64,000 nucleotides of DNA from Impatiens glandulifera (taxonomy: Eukaryota; Streptophyta; Magnoliopsida; Ericales; Balsaminaceae). Below are positions 44,701 through 56,541 of the stretch, piece after piece (the stretch's first letter is position 1; each line of letters opens with the position of its first letter). The DNA lies in contig NC_061862.1 of the NCBI RefSeq assembly GCF_907164915.1, forward strand, positions 128,101,641 through 128,165,640, read 5' to 3'. The translations under genes and the position numbers were made by a program. The notes beneath the pieces were generated by a model. The model made no database searches and was not told the origin of the DNA. It saw nothing but the letters and a program-made list of their open reading frames with translations.

Positions 44701-45056
44701 TGATTCTTAACTAAACATGCATTCTTATGAAATTCAACTTTATAACATACATCGCACATTTGACTTATGCTTAATAGGTTAAAATGCAAGTGTTCTACCA
44801 GTAATACTTTATTTATGGATAGATTACCATGGACAATCTTACCCTTGCCCACGGTTTTACCTTTCGAGTTGTCACCGAATGTTATTACTGCTCCGGTTTC
44901 AAACTTGATGTCGGTTAGTAGTTCATCATTACCGGTCATGTGTCTTGAGCATCCGCTGTCCAGATACCATTCCGAGTTCTTTAGCCGGTTGCTTCTCCTA
45001 ACCTGCAAAAGAAAGTTATTTACACCTTTTTGGTACCCACATTCAGTTGGTTCCAT
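41793..45056 (-). pseudogene. pol: Sirevirus pol (protease, integrase, RT, RNase H)
   Basis: The frame opens at the ATG at 45056, 14 nt before the gag TGA and six nt after a TAA in its own frame. Protease shows WYLDSGCSRHMTGN. The integrase zinc region is damaged (LNNLNF in place of an expected His; YAACQ). The first catalytic Asp is Asn (LLHMNLFGP, about 44380), while IRSDRVTEF and NGLAERRNR keep the other two. RT contains [44 protein letters not shown] and the active site YVDDII (about 42735-42750). RNase H ends SKHFRNILG-like at 41793. Frame changes near 43335, 42850 and 42300 break it. It would replicate and integrate the element. Confidence 0.9.
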
Positions 45057-46904
45057 GGTTGATTAGTCCCTTTGGGATCCAAACTTGGATAAGTCGGATC
45101 ACTTTCCCGGTATCTGTTCTTATAATGTTTGGCTTAACTTCTTGATCTTTGCTCAAGAATGCCTTATGTTGTGGTGATGAGTGTCTTTGAGACCTAGATT
45201 TACTTGTTTTATTTTGTTTATTTTCTTTCCGGTTAGCTTTCCTTCTCTCAGGATGAAGCCAGTTTTCTTATTCAGTCGGACCTACATATTTCAGTTCTTT
45301 TTCCGGTTTTAGATCATGTGCTTCCTCATTTTCGGTTGATGAACTCTTGATAAATCTTATGAATGGAAGATTGTCTTTTGTGAGTTTCATCCCGTTAGGT
45401 TGTTTTGATTCGTTTTGTTTATTTTGTTCATAACCGATACCAAATCTACATTTAGGGTGTCTTTTATAATTACACATCTGTTTTACGGCTAGACGAGATC
45501 TCTCCCATGCAGCCGTAACATACAATGCTCGTTCATCAGTTTCAGTTACCGGTTGAATTGTCTCTTCATTATCTAAGGATAGTTCATCCGATTCATACAT
45601 TGCGGTTTCGCATGACTTGTCTGCAATACCACTTGACTCTACGGTTTTAGGTTCTACCGGAGTCGGTATGTATGCAGATATGTTTCTGAACTCAACGACC
45701 ATTTCGTTGAGTCCAGAAATCAAATCTTCCTTAGTAAACTCGTCAGAAGAGAAATCAAATACCTCTTCGTCGTTTGCCATGAAGCATGTCACTTTTTCTT
45801 CATTATCTTCGTTGTCGGAGTACGCCCATTCGCTTCCACCGTCGGATGCAATGAGTGCTTTCTGTATTTCCTTCCCTTCGTCGGCATGCTTCTCGTCGTT
45901 TCTCTGGTAGTCGTTCCGTATGTTGTCATTTCTCCGATAGTTGTTCCCTTGGTAGTTGTTACCCTGGTACCGGTTACCTTGATAGTTGTTGCCTTGATAG
46001 TTGCCTTCCGGTTTTCTGTCGTCTCTTCTCGGTTTCCTACACTCTGACCTGAAATGTCCAAAACCATCACAGTTATAATATCTTTTATTTGATTTATCTA
46101 CATAATTATAGCTAAAGTTGTTGTTAGATGGTGGCTGGTTCTTCTTCATGAATCTCCCAAATTTCTGAGCTAGCATCGCCATCACATCTTCACTGATCTG
46201 ATCAGCGTTTTTGACTGGAGCCGGAACGGTTGATACTTGGACCGTCGGTTCCACCGATGTAATCAAAGCTCTGGTTGCGGTTGACGTGGATGCTTCATCT
46301 TTGATCCGAGACTTAATCTCGAACTCATAAGCTTTTAGATCCTCAAACACGTCATGCAACTTCATCTGCCCGAGGTTGCTTGATTCTCTCATCACCATGG
46401 TTTTGATATCCCATGTGCTCGGCAGTGATCTTAAGGCTTTAATGATTACTTCTCGGTTATCGTATTTCTTTCCGAGTGTCGGAAACTCGTTGACCACACT
46501 GGTGAACCGGTTGCTGAATTCCTTCATATTTTCCCCCGGTTTCATCCTTATGTTTTCATATTTCTGTGTAGCCACCAAGATTTTGTTCTTTCGTTTCCTT
46601 CATGAATCTGAATGATCGTTTCTCAGGCTTCCTTTGCATTATCACAGGCTGATATCTTGTTCAAGGTATTATCGTCTATAGCCTTATAGATGTGCCTCAT
46701 GCAATGGTTGTCCAGGTTACTCCGTCTTCGATCTTTAGTTGTCCATTCGTCTAACTACTTGTTGATCTTGATTGGCCCTTCTTTCAGGACTCGGCTCGTC
46801 TCATCATCTAGCGTGATCAGATGTAGATACATCTGTTTCTTCCAACTGTTAAACGCTTCACTGTTTAGCATTGGCGGCTTGTCGCTGTGGGTCATGCTTT
46901 CCAT
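45043..46904 (-). pseudogene. gag: Sirevirus gag
   Basis: The ATG at 46904 (MESMTHSDKPPML) follows the primer site. In order: N-terminal capsid-like region (LNSEAFNSWKKQMYLHL), a TGA in AK*A*ETII near 46625, a deletion of about 10 nt near 46590 that shifts frame, then 436 open codons with MKPGENMKEFSNRF and LRSLPSTWDIK. The zinc knuckle has Tyr for the first Cys (YYNCDGFGHFRSEC). It is followed by at least four YQGNN-type repeats, an acidic segment and the conserved C-terminus with a TAA in GPTE*ENWLHPERR. The frame ends at the TGA at 45043. It would assemble the particle around the RNA; this copy cannot make it whole. Confidence 0.88.
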
Positions 46905-46931
46905 CTTCTTCGGTTGTTTGAGTGCTAAGAA

Positions 46932-46947
46932 CCTCGCTCTGATACCA
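46932..46947 (-). promoter_or_regulatory. Primer-binding site of the Sirevirus (initiator tRNA-Met)
   Basis: TGGTATCAGAGCGAGG on the minus strand, two bases after the 5' LTR end. It fits plant initiator tRNA-Met better than copy 1 does. Confidence 0.92.
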
Positions 46948-46949
46948 CT

Positions 46950-48151
46950 TGTTAGGATCGGGGACGCCCTTGGAGGACCGGGGTGTTTCCGGTTTCAGGA
47001 AGGGTGGCCGCTTACAACAACACACAACACTTTGGTGATAGTCCGGTTAGAGACTATAACCGTTCTCAAAACTTTGCAAACTGTCACAGACTCTTGAACC
47101 GGGTTCAAGGGCGGAAATGTTTGTTTCAGTCTGAAGCAACGTATGCGACTTAGTTTTGATAAGATTAACAAGGAGTCTCTTTAATGGAGTGTATGAACCG
47201 GTTTTTGATTTAAGGAGTAAGATTGTTTTGGTTTGTGGTTAGGTTAAGTGAGTAAGAAGAAAAAATAAAGGAAATAACACGAGACAAGATTTTTTATGGA
47301 TGTTCAGAGCAAACCCTCCTACGTCACCCCTTCTTCTCAGGTTATGAGAAGGATCTCCACTAACTTTCAAAGTAACAACAATTCCACAGCCGGTCGAGCC
47401 TAACTCGCTACTCGCCGGTTACACCAACTCACTCTTGATGTAATACAATAACACAACACAACAATAATAGCTCTCGGTAAATGACACAACGGTTTTGGAT
47501 TGCGCGTGAGATTTCTTTATCTCTCTAAGATTTTCGTAACTTGTTATTAATGAGGTCGCTTCGTCTTCCTTTTATAGTGAAGATGATCCCAACGGTCACT
47601 TTCGTCTCTCACCGTGGGATTGGTTAATTCAGAGTCACGTCGATGCAGAGAGGTTGCTTGCACGTTTCAACTTCCTAACACTTGGCAAGCATGCAGATGC
47701 TCCTCAGGTAAAGATGACGTAGCCGGTTTGCATATTCAAACACGTGTCAGGCATGCACCCTCCGGCTGTCGAAGTCGGATCAGTAAATCATCATTGTTTT
47801 TCTCGCATGCTTCTGATCGGATCTTATCTTCTTTTATTTCTCCGAGACACGTCTATTTCGTCATATTACGTCATCTCTGTAGATTTTAGTTTCCGGTTGA
47901 CTCTTACATAGTATAGTCCGACTGGGATGTAGACTTTTCTTTGTTAGTCGGTCCCTTGAGAATGTTGAAACCGGTTCCTCTTGATCTTGACTTGATCACT
48001 TTGAACTGAATATCTTTGAAGTGTTCTTTAGCCGGTTTGTGAGGCTCCAGCCGGTTTATGCAATTCGATATGTTTCCTGCACATAAAAGTTAATAGTTGT
48101 TTAGTTTTTCTGGCCGCTTCCAAAAATTAACTTTACTTAATTTTTCTATCA
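46950..48151 (-). repeat. 5' LTR of the Sirevirus element
   Basis: It is 1,202 bp, with TG...CA ends (tgttaggatcgggg to ttctatca). The TATA box CTATAAAAG is at 47569-47577 on the minus strand. A 17-bp palindromic core cttgaaccgggttcaag is at 47093-47109. This LTR keeps about 150 bp missing from the 3' LTR. Its outer end abuts the target duplication gtgat. Confidence 0.94.
47569..47577 (-). promoter_or_regulatory. TATA box of the Sirevirus 5' LTR
   Basis: CTATAAAAG on the minus strand, about 620 bp upstream of the LTR/primer-site junction. The same region is deleted from the 3' LTR. Confidence 0.65.
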
Positions 48152-48388
48152 GTGATCCTTCATCTCCTCCGTCCTAAAAGAAAAGAAGGTGGCAGATTTG
48201 TTCTGTTTTGATGGGAATAGAAGATGCGTCAATATTTGATCCCTTCTTAGTGAGAATTCTTGTGGTCGCATCTTCGCCGCCATTGAAATAGAAGCGATTG
48301 TCGTATGAAATACATCACCTTTCATACTCAAAAGTTGCTCTCTCAACTCAGCCATGGCACAATCAGGGTCGACGGTATGCATTGCCAT

Positions 48389-49709
48389 TTCTTTGTCTAT
48401 GTGTAATGTGTAGTAGTCACGACTTGTTTAGAAACTAAGTTTGTATAATTTTACTAACTAGTCACAGATTTTTGGAAATAAAGTTTGTATATTAAGGAAT
48501 ATCTTTTCACGATTGCTTGGAAACAAAGTTTGTATATTTAGAATAATTAGTAATGAATTTTTAGAAATAATGTTTGTGTATTTAGATTAATTAGTTACGC
48601 TTTTTTTACAATAAGTTGGTATATTTAATATAACGGGTATTGAAAATTTTATAATAGAAAAAATTTAATTTTTTAAAAAAAATAAAAATACATTTTAAAT
48701 GGATAACCTATTAATTTTTTTTAAAAAATTCAAGAAAATAATTTTATGTGTATAAACATAATTCGATGACACTCGTAAATGACTTATGCGCTATGTCCTT
48801 CATGCCTTTCAAATAATGCATTTATTTTACAAAATTTTGGTTATTTAGAAAATTTAATTATTACGTTTATTATCAAAATAATTATCGATAACTTTAAAAG
48901 TTAAGACTTTAGTTAGACGTATTTTATGTTTAACATTTAAATATATTTTATTTTTGAAATTTTGAATTTTTGAATTTTTGAATTTTTTAAATTTTGAATA
49001 TTTGAAATTTAATTTTATCAAACATTTTTTATTTTGTAGAAACGGTAACTTTGTCGTCACTTTAAAATATAGCTGACCCGACCCAACATTTTTCCTTCTT
49101 TGCAGTTTCTTTGATTCATTTAAGAAAAAGTCCAGCACTTTTTTCGCTTTGTTTTTTTTATTTTATTCATATTACAATAAGAATTCATAATAGGGGATTA
49201 AAGTCAGAGTAACAATCTTGAATGATGACCTTGTTCAAACCCTGGTAATATTTCTTAATTTCGCAACTTATAACCCTAGACGATTTTTCCCCGATGTGTC
49301 GAATATGTGAGACGTGTCGGTCATGTCGATTGTGTCAAACGTGTCGATCGTGTCGGTCGTACTAAACGTGTCATAAGTGATGATGATCTTTACGTTTCCC
49401 GAAACCGACTACCAAATCAACCAAATCGCGCGACCATGCTGATTGTGCCGATTGTGTCGAACATTTAGTATTTATTTATTTAATGGTGTTTTTTTTAATT
49501 ATTAATTACGAAAAATACTAGTGTTTCAAATTATTTAAAGAATTCAATACAGGTCATAAGTAGATATAATGACATCGTTTATCCGTTTCGCACCCTCTAC
49601 TCTTTTGTGAATAAAGAGAAAGCTCTAAAATTAACAATAACACAAATTAAACTACTATTATTATTAGTTACTAAGAAAATATGCATTAATTACATTTTTA
49701 GAATCGGTA
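48389..49709 (-). repeat. Tandem-array spacer between genes b and c
   Basis: The only uninterrupted spacer in the window, about 1.3 kb. It carries the gtttgtatattt subrepeats (48440-48600), ataacggg, the AT-rich block with gaattttt runs, gacccgacccaacat (49074-49090), the 9-bp minisatellite (49291-49460), atttagtatttatttattt, and the region just past the gene c stop. It is the best reference for locating insertions in the other units. No gene is seen. Confidence 0.8.
49291..49460 (-). repeat. 9-bp minisatellite, spacer of unit b
   Basis: Same phase and consensus as at 6264-6443 (cgtgtcgat/cgtgtcggt/cgtactaaa on the plus strand), more degenerate, with the same interrupting unique stretch (tttacgtttcccgaaaccg). 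Confidence 0.75.
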
Positions 49710-50091
49710 TCACTTCACAAATTTTCTATAATGGGTTTGCTTGCATTTACTTGAGTACGGTCGGATGAGTTTGGGAAGATCCTTCATGTCGATCATATTT
49801 ATTTTCTTTCTGGAATCTCTTATGCCTTTGTATTCTTATGCCATGTTCCTCTTTCTAGACTCGAACTTCATATACTCAACCGTACTTTTCTTTGAGCACT
49901 CTAATATCTTCTTCTCCGCATAAACAAATTTTTTTGGCTTTGTTTTGTCTAATTTCTGACTCAAACTGGAACATGATTTTTCACCATCTTTAGAACCCAT
50001 GTTACGATTTTGATCATTTGTAGGAGCATTGTTATCATGATTAGCATTGTTTTCATCATGTCTATGAATGGTAGTTGTTTTTGTTGGAATT

Positions 50092-50575
50092 AATTAAAAT
50101 AATTCCATAATAAACATAAATCATAAACTATAATACCCTAGATCTTCATTCTTCTTCCTAAGATATGAAAGACAAAAGTGGAATATATATACCTGGATCC
50201 TTAGACATGATTAGATGAGATGGTCTTCCAAAAAGGCATAAATCCTTTAGCCTTATTTCTCCGATGATAGGGATTCAGAGAGAGAGCGTGTGATAAAAAA
50301 TAAGTTTGTTCTTATTTTTTATCAATCAACCTCCCTTTTATAACTTCTTCTGCCTTTTAGGGACCATAACCGTCATAACTGCCTCATTACGATAATTTCT
50401 AATTTAGCCCCTCATCAAATTAGAAATACTGCAAGGTATCCACAATTTAACATTCATAACAATAATGTCCTTAAGTCAAATCTCAAACATCCTTATATCA
50501 CATAATATTGACTTATTATAATCAATGACCATATATATTCATTTAAATATATAAACGTCCCTTTAAATTCTAACA
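50092..50575 (-). repeat. 3' LTR of Copia 3
   Basis: tgttggaatt to aattctaaca. The following atctcccactgg gives on the minus strand the polypurine tract CCAGTGGGAGAT. Compared with the partner it has a shorter aacaat stretch near its end. Confidence 0.93.
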
Positions 50576-50587
50576 ATCTCCCACTGG
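50576..50587 (-). promoter_or_regulatory. Copia 3 polypurine tract
   Basis: CCAGTGGGAGAT on the minus strand, touching the 3' LTR. Confidence 0.75.
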
Positions 50588-50983
50588 ACATATATATTTA
50601 AAAAATGAATAATATATCCTTATTGTGCACAGTATTGTCATCGATTTCGAGAACATTAACAATCTCGTCCATTAATCATATTAACATGGATCAAGGCGGT
50701 CTTCGTTGTATCAATCACAACTAAACCTTCAATGGTCACAAATATCAATATGACTAAATGACATAGATAAATCATGAATTTGTGGCATGCAAAATTACAT
50801 GCAAGGTGATCTATTCATGTCAATTTTCAATTGGTCTTACCTTAACTTTAGTGAGATCAAACTTTAACTTTATTGTACAAAATGCAATAAACCGTATAAT
50901 ATTTTATCTGATCAGAAACTGAATTACATAAATATCCATAAAACAAACTGAAAGACAACTGAATTTACAAACTCCCACTTAAC

Positions 50984-53900
50984 CTAGAGATCATTCATCT
51001 CTAAAACACTCATGTTAGTAGTGTGTTCATGAAAGACATTAGACGGCAGACCCTTTGTCAAGGGATCAGCTATCATGGAGTTTGTACCCAAGCATTCTAT
51101 AGAAATTTGACCACTTTGTACCCTTTCTTTCACAACTAGGAACATTATATTGATATATTTTGACTTAGTCGAGCTCCTATTGTTATTCGAATATAACACA
51201 GCTGAATTATTGTCACAAAATAACCTAAGGGGTCTTTCAATCCCTTTAAAAATACGCAGCTTAGTGATAAAATTCTTTAGCCATATTGCTTGATTTGATG
51301 CCTCATAATTAACATGCTACAAACTCTGTTGCCATGGTGGAGGAAGCTGTAAGTCCTTGTTTGGAACTCTTCCAAGAGATCGCTCCACCAGCCAACAAGA
51401 ATACATAGCTCGAAGTGGATCATAAACTATATTGGCATCCCGCAAAATCAGAGTCAGAATACCCAATGATCTCAAGATTATCCGACCTCCGATATGTGAG
51501 CATGTAACTTCTAGTTCTCTTTAGATATCTCATAACCCTTTTAGCTGCATCTCAGTGATCCAAACTTGGGTTTCTCAAATATCTTCCTAATACGCCAACT
51601 ATGTACGCAATATCTGGACGCGTACAAACTTGAGCATACATTAGACTTCCAACTGCCGAAGCATATGGAATCTTTTGCATTTCTTGAATTTCCAAATTTC
51701 CTTTAGGGCATTGTTGAAGACTAAATTTGTCTCCCTTAGTGACCGGGGTATTTCCAATTTATAATCTTTATGCCATATCTTTTAAGTACTTTATCGATAT
51801 AGCTCATCTGTGACAATTCAAGAATTCCTCGAGAATGATCTCGATGTATTTGGATCTATAATACAAATGAGGCCTCACCAAGATCTTTCATCTCGAAATT
51901 TCTCAACAAAAAAGTCTTAGTTTGGTGCAATAAGCCTATATCAATTGAGGCAAGCAAAATGTCATCAACATATAAAATTAGATATATATATGTTTACTCC
52001 CACTAAATTTGTGATACACACAATCATCAATTAAATTCCCTCCAAAACGAAATGAGAGAATTACCTCATGAAATTTATGATACCACTAACGAGACGCTTG
52101 TTTGAGCCCATAGATGGATTTCTTTAATTTGAAAACCATATTTCTTGAATCTCCTAACACAAAGTTTTCTGGTTGTACCATATAAATTGTTTCATAAATT
52201 TCTCCATTGAGAAATGTTGTCTTTATATCCATCTGATGTAGCTCCATATCAAAATGTGCAACGAGTGCCATGATTGTTCTAAAAGAGTCTTTAGTTGAAA
52301 CCGGAGAAAAAGTCTCTTTATAATCAAACCCGTATTTTTTAGTAAAACCTTTAGCCACAAGACGTGTTTTATACTTTTCCACATTACCTTTAGAATCCTG
52401 TTTGGTTTTAAAAATCCATTTACAACCAACAGGCTTCACCCCTTCTGGTAATGGGACAAGTTCCCAAACTTTATTGACTTGCATAGATTTATACTCTTCA
52501 TTCATTGCATCAATTCACTTTGCTGAATTAGAACTATATATGTCTTGATGAAAGTTTATTGGATCATCTTCCATAATGCCAAGATTATCCTCATGTTCTT
52601 GAAGAAATACATATTCATCTGACATAGTACTTCTCCTTACTCTTGTGGATCGTCGTAATGGCACTTGTTCCTTAATAATACTTTCTTCTTGAGGTTGTTG
52701 AGTTTGTACCTCTAGGAGATCAACATCATCTTGATTTTCTGGAATTATTCTAATATTATCAATGATCAGATGAGAATCTTGATCATTGTCCATACAAATC
52801 GGAACATGAGTCAACTCCTTGTTAACATAATTAGAAGTTGACTCTTCCTCAAAGACAAAATCCTTTATTTTATTCTTCACCCCAAACTCAACATCCTCAA
52901 AGAATACAGATGTTCTTGTCTCGAAAATTGACTTTAAGTTGGGATCCGACATAATACTGCTCCTTACTCTTGTGGATCGCCGTAATGGCACTTGTTCCTT
53001 AATAATACTTTCTTCTTGAGGTTGTTGAGTTTGTACCTCTAGGAGATCAACATCGTCTTCATTTTTTTGTGGAATTATTCTAATATTATCAATGATCAGA
53101 TGAGAATCTTGATCATTGTCCATTCAAATCGGAATAGGATTCAACTCCTTGTTAACCAAATTAGAAGTTGACTCTTCCTCAAAGACAAAATCCTTTATTT
53201 GATTCTTCACCTCAAACTCAACATCCTCAAAGAATAAAGTTGTTCCTGTCTCGAAAATTGACTTTAAGTTGGGATCATAAAATTTATAGCCCATTGATCG
53301 ATCAGAATAGTCATTAAAGTAACTACTAACTGTTTTAGGGTCCAATTTATCCATATGAGGCTTATAAGGCTTTGCCTCTACTGGACATCCCTAAACATGA
53401 AAATGTTTTAGACTGGGTTTTTGTCCTGACCAAAGCTCATAAGGGGTTTTAGTTGTTGCTTTTGTTGGCACTCTATTCAAAATGTATGCTGCAGTCTTTA
53501 GTGCTTCAACCCAGAATGACTTTGGTAAGGATGAATGGCTAACCATACTCCTCACCATATCTTGTAAAGTACAGTTTTGTCTTTCTGCTACACCATTCAT
53601 GCTTGGAGAGCCCGGCATGGTGTACTGAGGAACGATACCACACTCCTCTAGGTATTTAGTAAAAGGCCCTAGACGTTGTTCACCTGAACCATCATACCGA
53701 CCGTAGTATTCACCACCACGATCAGATTTAACTTTCTTTATCTTTTTGTTGAGTTGATTTTGAACTTCAACCTTAAATGACATGAACACATCCAATGTTT
53801 GAGCCTTTTCTGAATAAGAAAAATGTATGCATATCTAGAGAAATCGTCTATGAATGATAAGAAATATTGTTGACCATTCCAAGACAGAGTCGGAAACGGC

Positions 53901-54560
53901 ACACAAACATTTGTATGTATCAACTCAAGTATTTATGTAGCTCTATATGCATTCAATTTTCTATCTTTGGTTTGTTTTCCATTAATACATTCAATACAGA
54001 CATTAAAGTCCGTAAAATCAATGGAATTTAGAATCTCATCTGACACAAGACGTTCAACTCTATTTCTAGAGATGTGACCTAAGCATTTGTGCCATAATGT
54101 ACCCGAATTATTATTATTCAGCTTTCGTTTAGTACCTCTTGATTCCACATTTAGGGTTTCATTATATAAAGCTATTTTATCAAGTAAATAAAGATTGTCA
54201 TAATGCATTAATGAACCGGTTCCAACATTCGAAGTACCAATAGATAACTTAAATTGACCATTTCCAAACAAACTAGAATAACCATGTTTGTCCAAATAAC
54301 GAATAGAAACCGAATTTCGTTTAAACGAAGGTACAATAAAAGTATCCTATAAGTCCAAATAGAATCCAGAACTAAGCAACAATCTAAAGTGTCTAATTGC
54401 ATCAATTTCTACCGATTTTTCATCGCCCACAAAGATACGTCTTTCAGCATCACTTGGCTTTCAGTAGCTCAGGCAACCCAGTATTGAAATACTGATGTTA
54501 GTAATAGCACCGGAGTCTAACCACCAAGTATTTCCAGGTAGTGATGCTAAATTAACTTTA
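50984..54560 (-). pseudogene. pol: Copia 3 pol (protease to RNase H)
   Basis: Protease begins NTWWLDSGAITN (about 54515). GAG-pre-integrase includes LWHKCLGHISRNRVERLV (about 54065) and CIECINGKQT. The integrase core shows [11 protein letters not shown] and [12 protein letters not shown] (about 53600-53730). RT has VNKVWELVPLPEGVKPVGCKWIFK, GFDYKETFSPVSTKDSFRTIMALVA, QMDIKTTFLNGEI and VFKLKKSIYGLKQASR. RNase H ends with SKYINIMFLVVKERV and NSMIADPLTKGLP at 50984. Between integrase and RT is a duplicated segment (52620-53275). Frame breaks near 53930, 53390, 52090 and in the RT-RNase H interval disable it. It would copy and integrate the element. Confidence 0.88.
52620..53275 (-). repeat. Tandem duplication of about 325 bp in Copia 3 pol
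   Basis: Two adjacent copies encode the same peptide order: DPNLKSIFET, FFEDVEFxVKN, IKDFVFEEESTSN, then DNDQDSHLIIDNIRIIP, LLEVQTQQPQEESI and VPLRRSTRVR. They lie at about 52950-53275 and 52620-52949 and differ by few substitutions. This is the linker between integrase and RT, where length is tolerated. Confidence 0.85.
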
Positions 54561-55381
54561 GAACAAACCAGATTAAGAAATGTACCTTTCTTTTCGCGCC
54601 ATGCACGATATTTAGTACAATCCTTCTTTAGATGTCCAGCCTTATTGCAAAAGAAACAGTCATTGTTAACATTTTTCTTTGCATTTGGACCCTAAGTAGC
54701 ATCAACATTCTTCCTTTTTTTTCCCTTATCCCTAGAGGTGCTTGTCAGATGAGCACATTTTGTCATTTCTTGCTTTAATCTCTCTTCCTCTTGAACACAA
54801 TGAGAAATTAGTTCATTCAAGTTCCACATTTCTTTTTGACAGTTAAAACTGACCTTAAAGTGGTTGAATTGAACCGGAAGAGAAATCAGAATGAGATGCA
54901 CAAGTAAATCCTAATGCAAATAAAGCTTTAGTGCCTTAAGTTTTGATGCAAGATTAGACATCTCTATGATGTACTCCCTTATATTACCATTGCCCTTATA
55001 CTTCATTGAAATTAAGATATTAAGAATAGTGCGTGTTTCAGCTTTATCGCTTTTGACAAAGCGCTTTTCAATTTCTGCAAGGTAATCTTTAACATTGGTG
55101 GTGTCTTCAGACACAGCACCCCTGAACACCTCCAGAATTGCACGCTTTATGATCATAAGACTCATGCGGGTAGAGCGTTCTCATTTCTTAAATTTAGCCT
55201 TCTCTTCAAGAGAGCTAATAACCGTAGGAGTAGTGGGTTGCTCTGTCTGTATCGTAAAGTCCATGTCCATGCAACCGAGAACTATCTAAATGTTCTCCTT
55301 CCAATCCTTAAATTTAGAGTCATTAAAGACTGGGACTGAACTTAAGTTGGCATTAATATTTACAACATTAGATGAAAACAT
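54561..55381 (-). pseudogene. gag: Copia 3 gag
   Basis: The ATG at 55381 (MFSSNVVNINANL) starts a typical Copia Gag with KFKDWKENI, then DYLAEIEKRFVKSDKAET, EYIIEMSNLASKL and NLNELISHCVQEEERLKQE. It ends with a complete CCHC knuckle CFFCNKAGHLKKDC (about 54615-54660) followed by YRAWREKKG, directly upstream of protease. Stops near 55287, 55180 and 54690 and a frame break near 54905 inactivate it. It would form the particle shell and bind the RNA. Confidence 0.82.
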
Positions 55382-56529
55382 AATTTAAACTGTAACTAAC
55401 ATGCTCAATTCTATATTTTTCAATCAAATTTAAAATAATCAGCAAATTCCATCCAAAATATATAGTGCACCATTAAATTCAAGTCTTTGGACAATGAAAT
55501 TTAATTGCTAGTGATATTTTGTTGCAATAATCAAACACTAACAATAATACATGACAAATAACAAACCTTTCTTTGGAATGATTTGATATTCTCATGTAAA
55601 AATCTTTATAATTGTTACGTGCTTATTATCACAGGTAATTGTGAACTTCGGTCAACTAGTAACCTTCCTTTGGGCCGATTATTTAGTCACATTAAAATTC
55701 ACCATTACAAACATTCAAAATTCAAACTTAAACAAACTAAATTAGAGAGGTCACTACGTCATAACTTAACTTATTTAATTTAAATAAAGAACAATCAGCT
55801 TAATTATTTAATAAGATTAAAAACCTAAATAAAATTAAAAGAGTTGGAATCTTTCATATATTAATTTAAGTAAATAAATAATAATATTATTTAGAATCTT
55901 AACTATGTTAAAATAAAATCAAAATTTTATTTTTCTTAAAATTTTATTTTCTTATAAAATAATTAAATAATATTATTTCTTAAAAAATCCTAAATTGAAT
56001 AATATTATTTTATCCGAATATTATTTCTTAAAAAAATCCTTAAATAAAAAAAATTATTTTCCAATGAAATAATTATATAATATTATTTCCTAATGATCCT
56101 CAATAATAATATTATTTTCCAAAAATAAAATATTTTACCAAATTTTCTTTTAATAAAAGATAATAAAATAAAATTATTTTCTTTAAAATAGGAATTAAAA
56201 TAATATTATTTCCCAAAAAAAATATTTTACCAAATTTTCTTTTAATAAAAATAAAAGATAATGAAATAAAATTATTTCCTTTAAAATAGGAATTGAAATA
56301 ATATTATTTCCCAAAAAAAGTATTCATCATACATTTCAACTTATTACGGTTTTCACGTTGTTAAACCGTTACCTTTCAATTTATGATTGCAGAACTTCAA
56401 TTTAGGGTTTCTCTATACAACAAAATCAAAATTATGAAACCGATTATTTATTTTCCCCTAAATTCATTTCATGACAAGAACAAGTCTCCTAAATTGTATA
56501 AGAATAAGTTTTTCTAATTCAAGAAGGGC
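55382..56529 (-). other. Copia 3 untranslated leader
   Basis: About 1.1 kb, very AT-rich, between primer site and gag. It contains many taatattattt repeats (55860-56330) and a direct duplication around aataaaattattttctttaaaatagg (about 56160 and 56265). There is no coding sequence. Confidence 0.6.
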
Positions 56530-56540
56530 TCTGATACCAA
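56530..56540 (-). promoter_or_regulatory. Copia 3 primer-binding site
   Basis: TGGTATCAGAG on the minus strand, one base after the 5' LTR end; initiator tRNA-Met type. Confidence 0.9.
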
Positions 56541-56541
56541 T

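Larger units (their letters stand above)
34201..48151 (-). mobile_element. Sirevirus-like Ty1/copia element with three extra genes, complete
   Basis: LTRs at 34201-35256 (3') and 46950-48151 (5') and the duplication gtgat at 34196-34200 and 48152-48156 define an element of 13,951 bp on the minus strand. In reading order it holds the primer-binding site, gag, protease, integrase, RT and RNase H (to 41793), then about 6.3 kb with three additional genes, then repeated polypurine tracts. Sireviruses often carry one extra ORF in this place, described as env-like in SIRE1. Three related ones with their own TATA boxes are not usual in my knowledge. Gag and pol carry inactivating changes, so this copy is not autonomous. 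Confidence 0.93.
34184..48388 (-). pseudogene. Unknown array gene, copy b (split by the Sirevirus)
   Basis: The 5' half is 48152-48388: ATG at 48388, MAMHTVDPDCAMAELREQ, then MRPQEFSLRRDQILTHL, SFRTEEMKD. The only other remnant is 34184-34200 beyond the Sirevirus insertion, after which the CACTA-like terminus replaces the 3' half. It matches copies c and d closely. The 5' flank is the usual spacer. I do not recognise the family. The reading frame is open in the surviving half. Confidence 0.6.
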
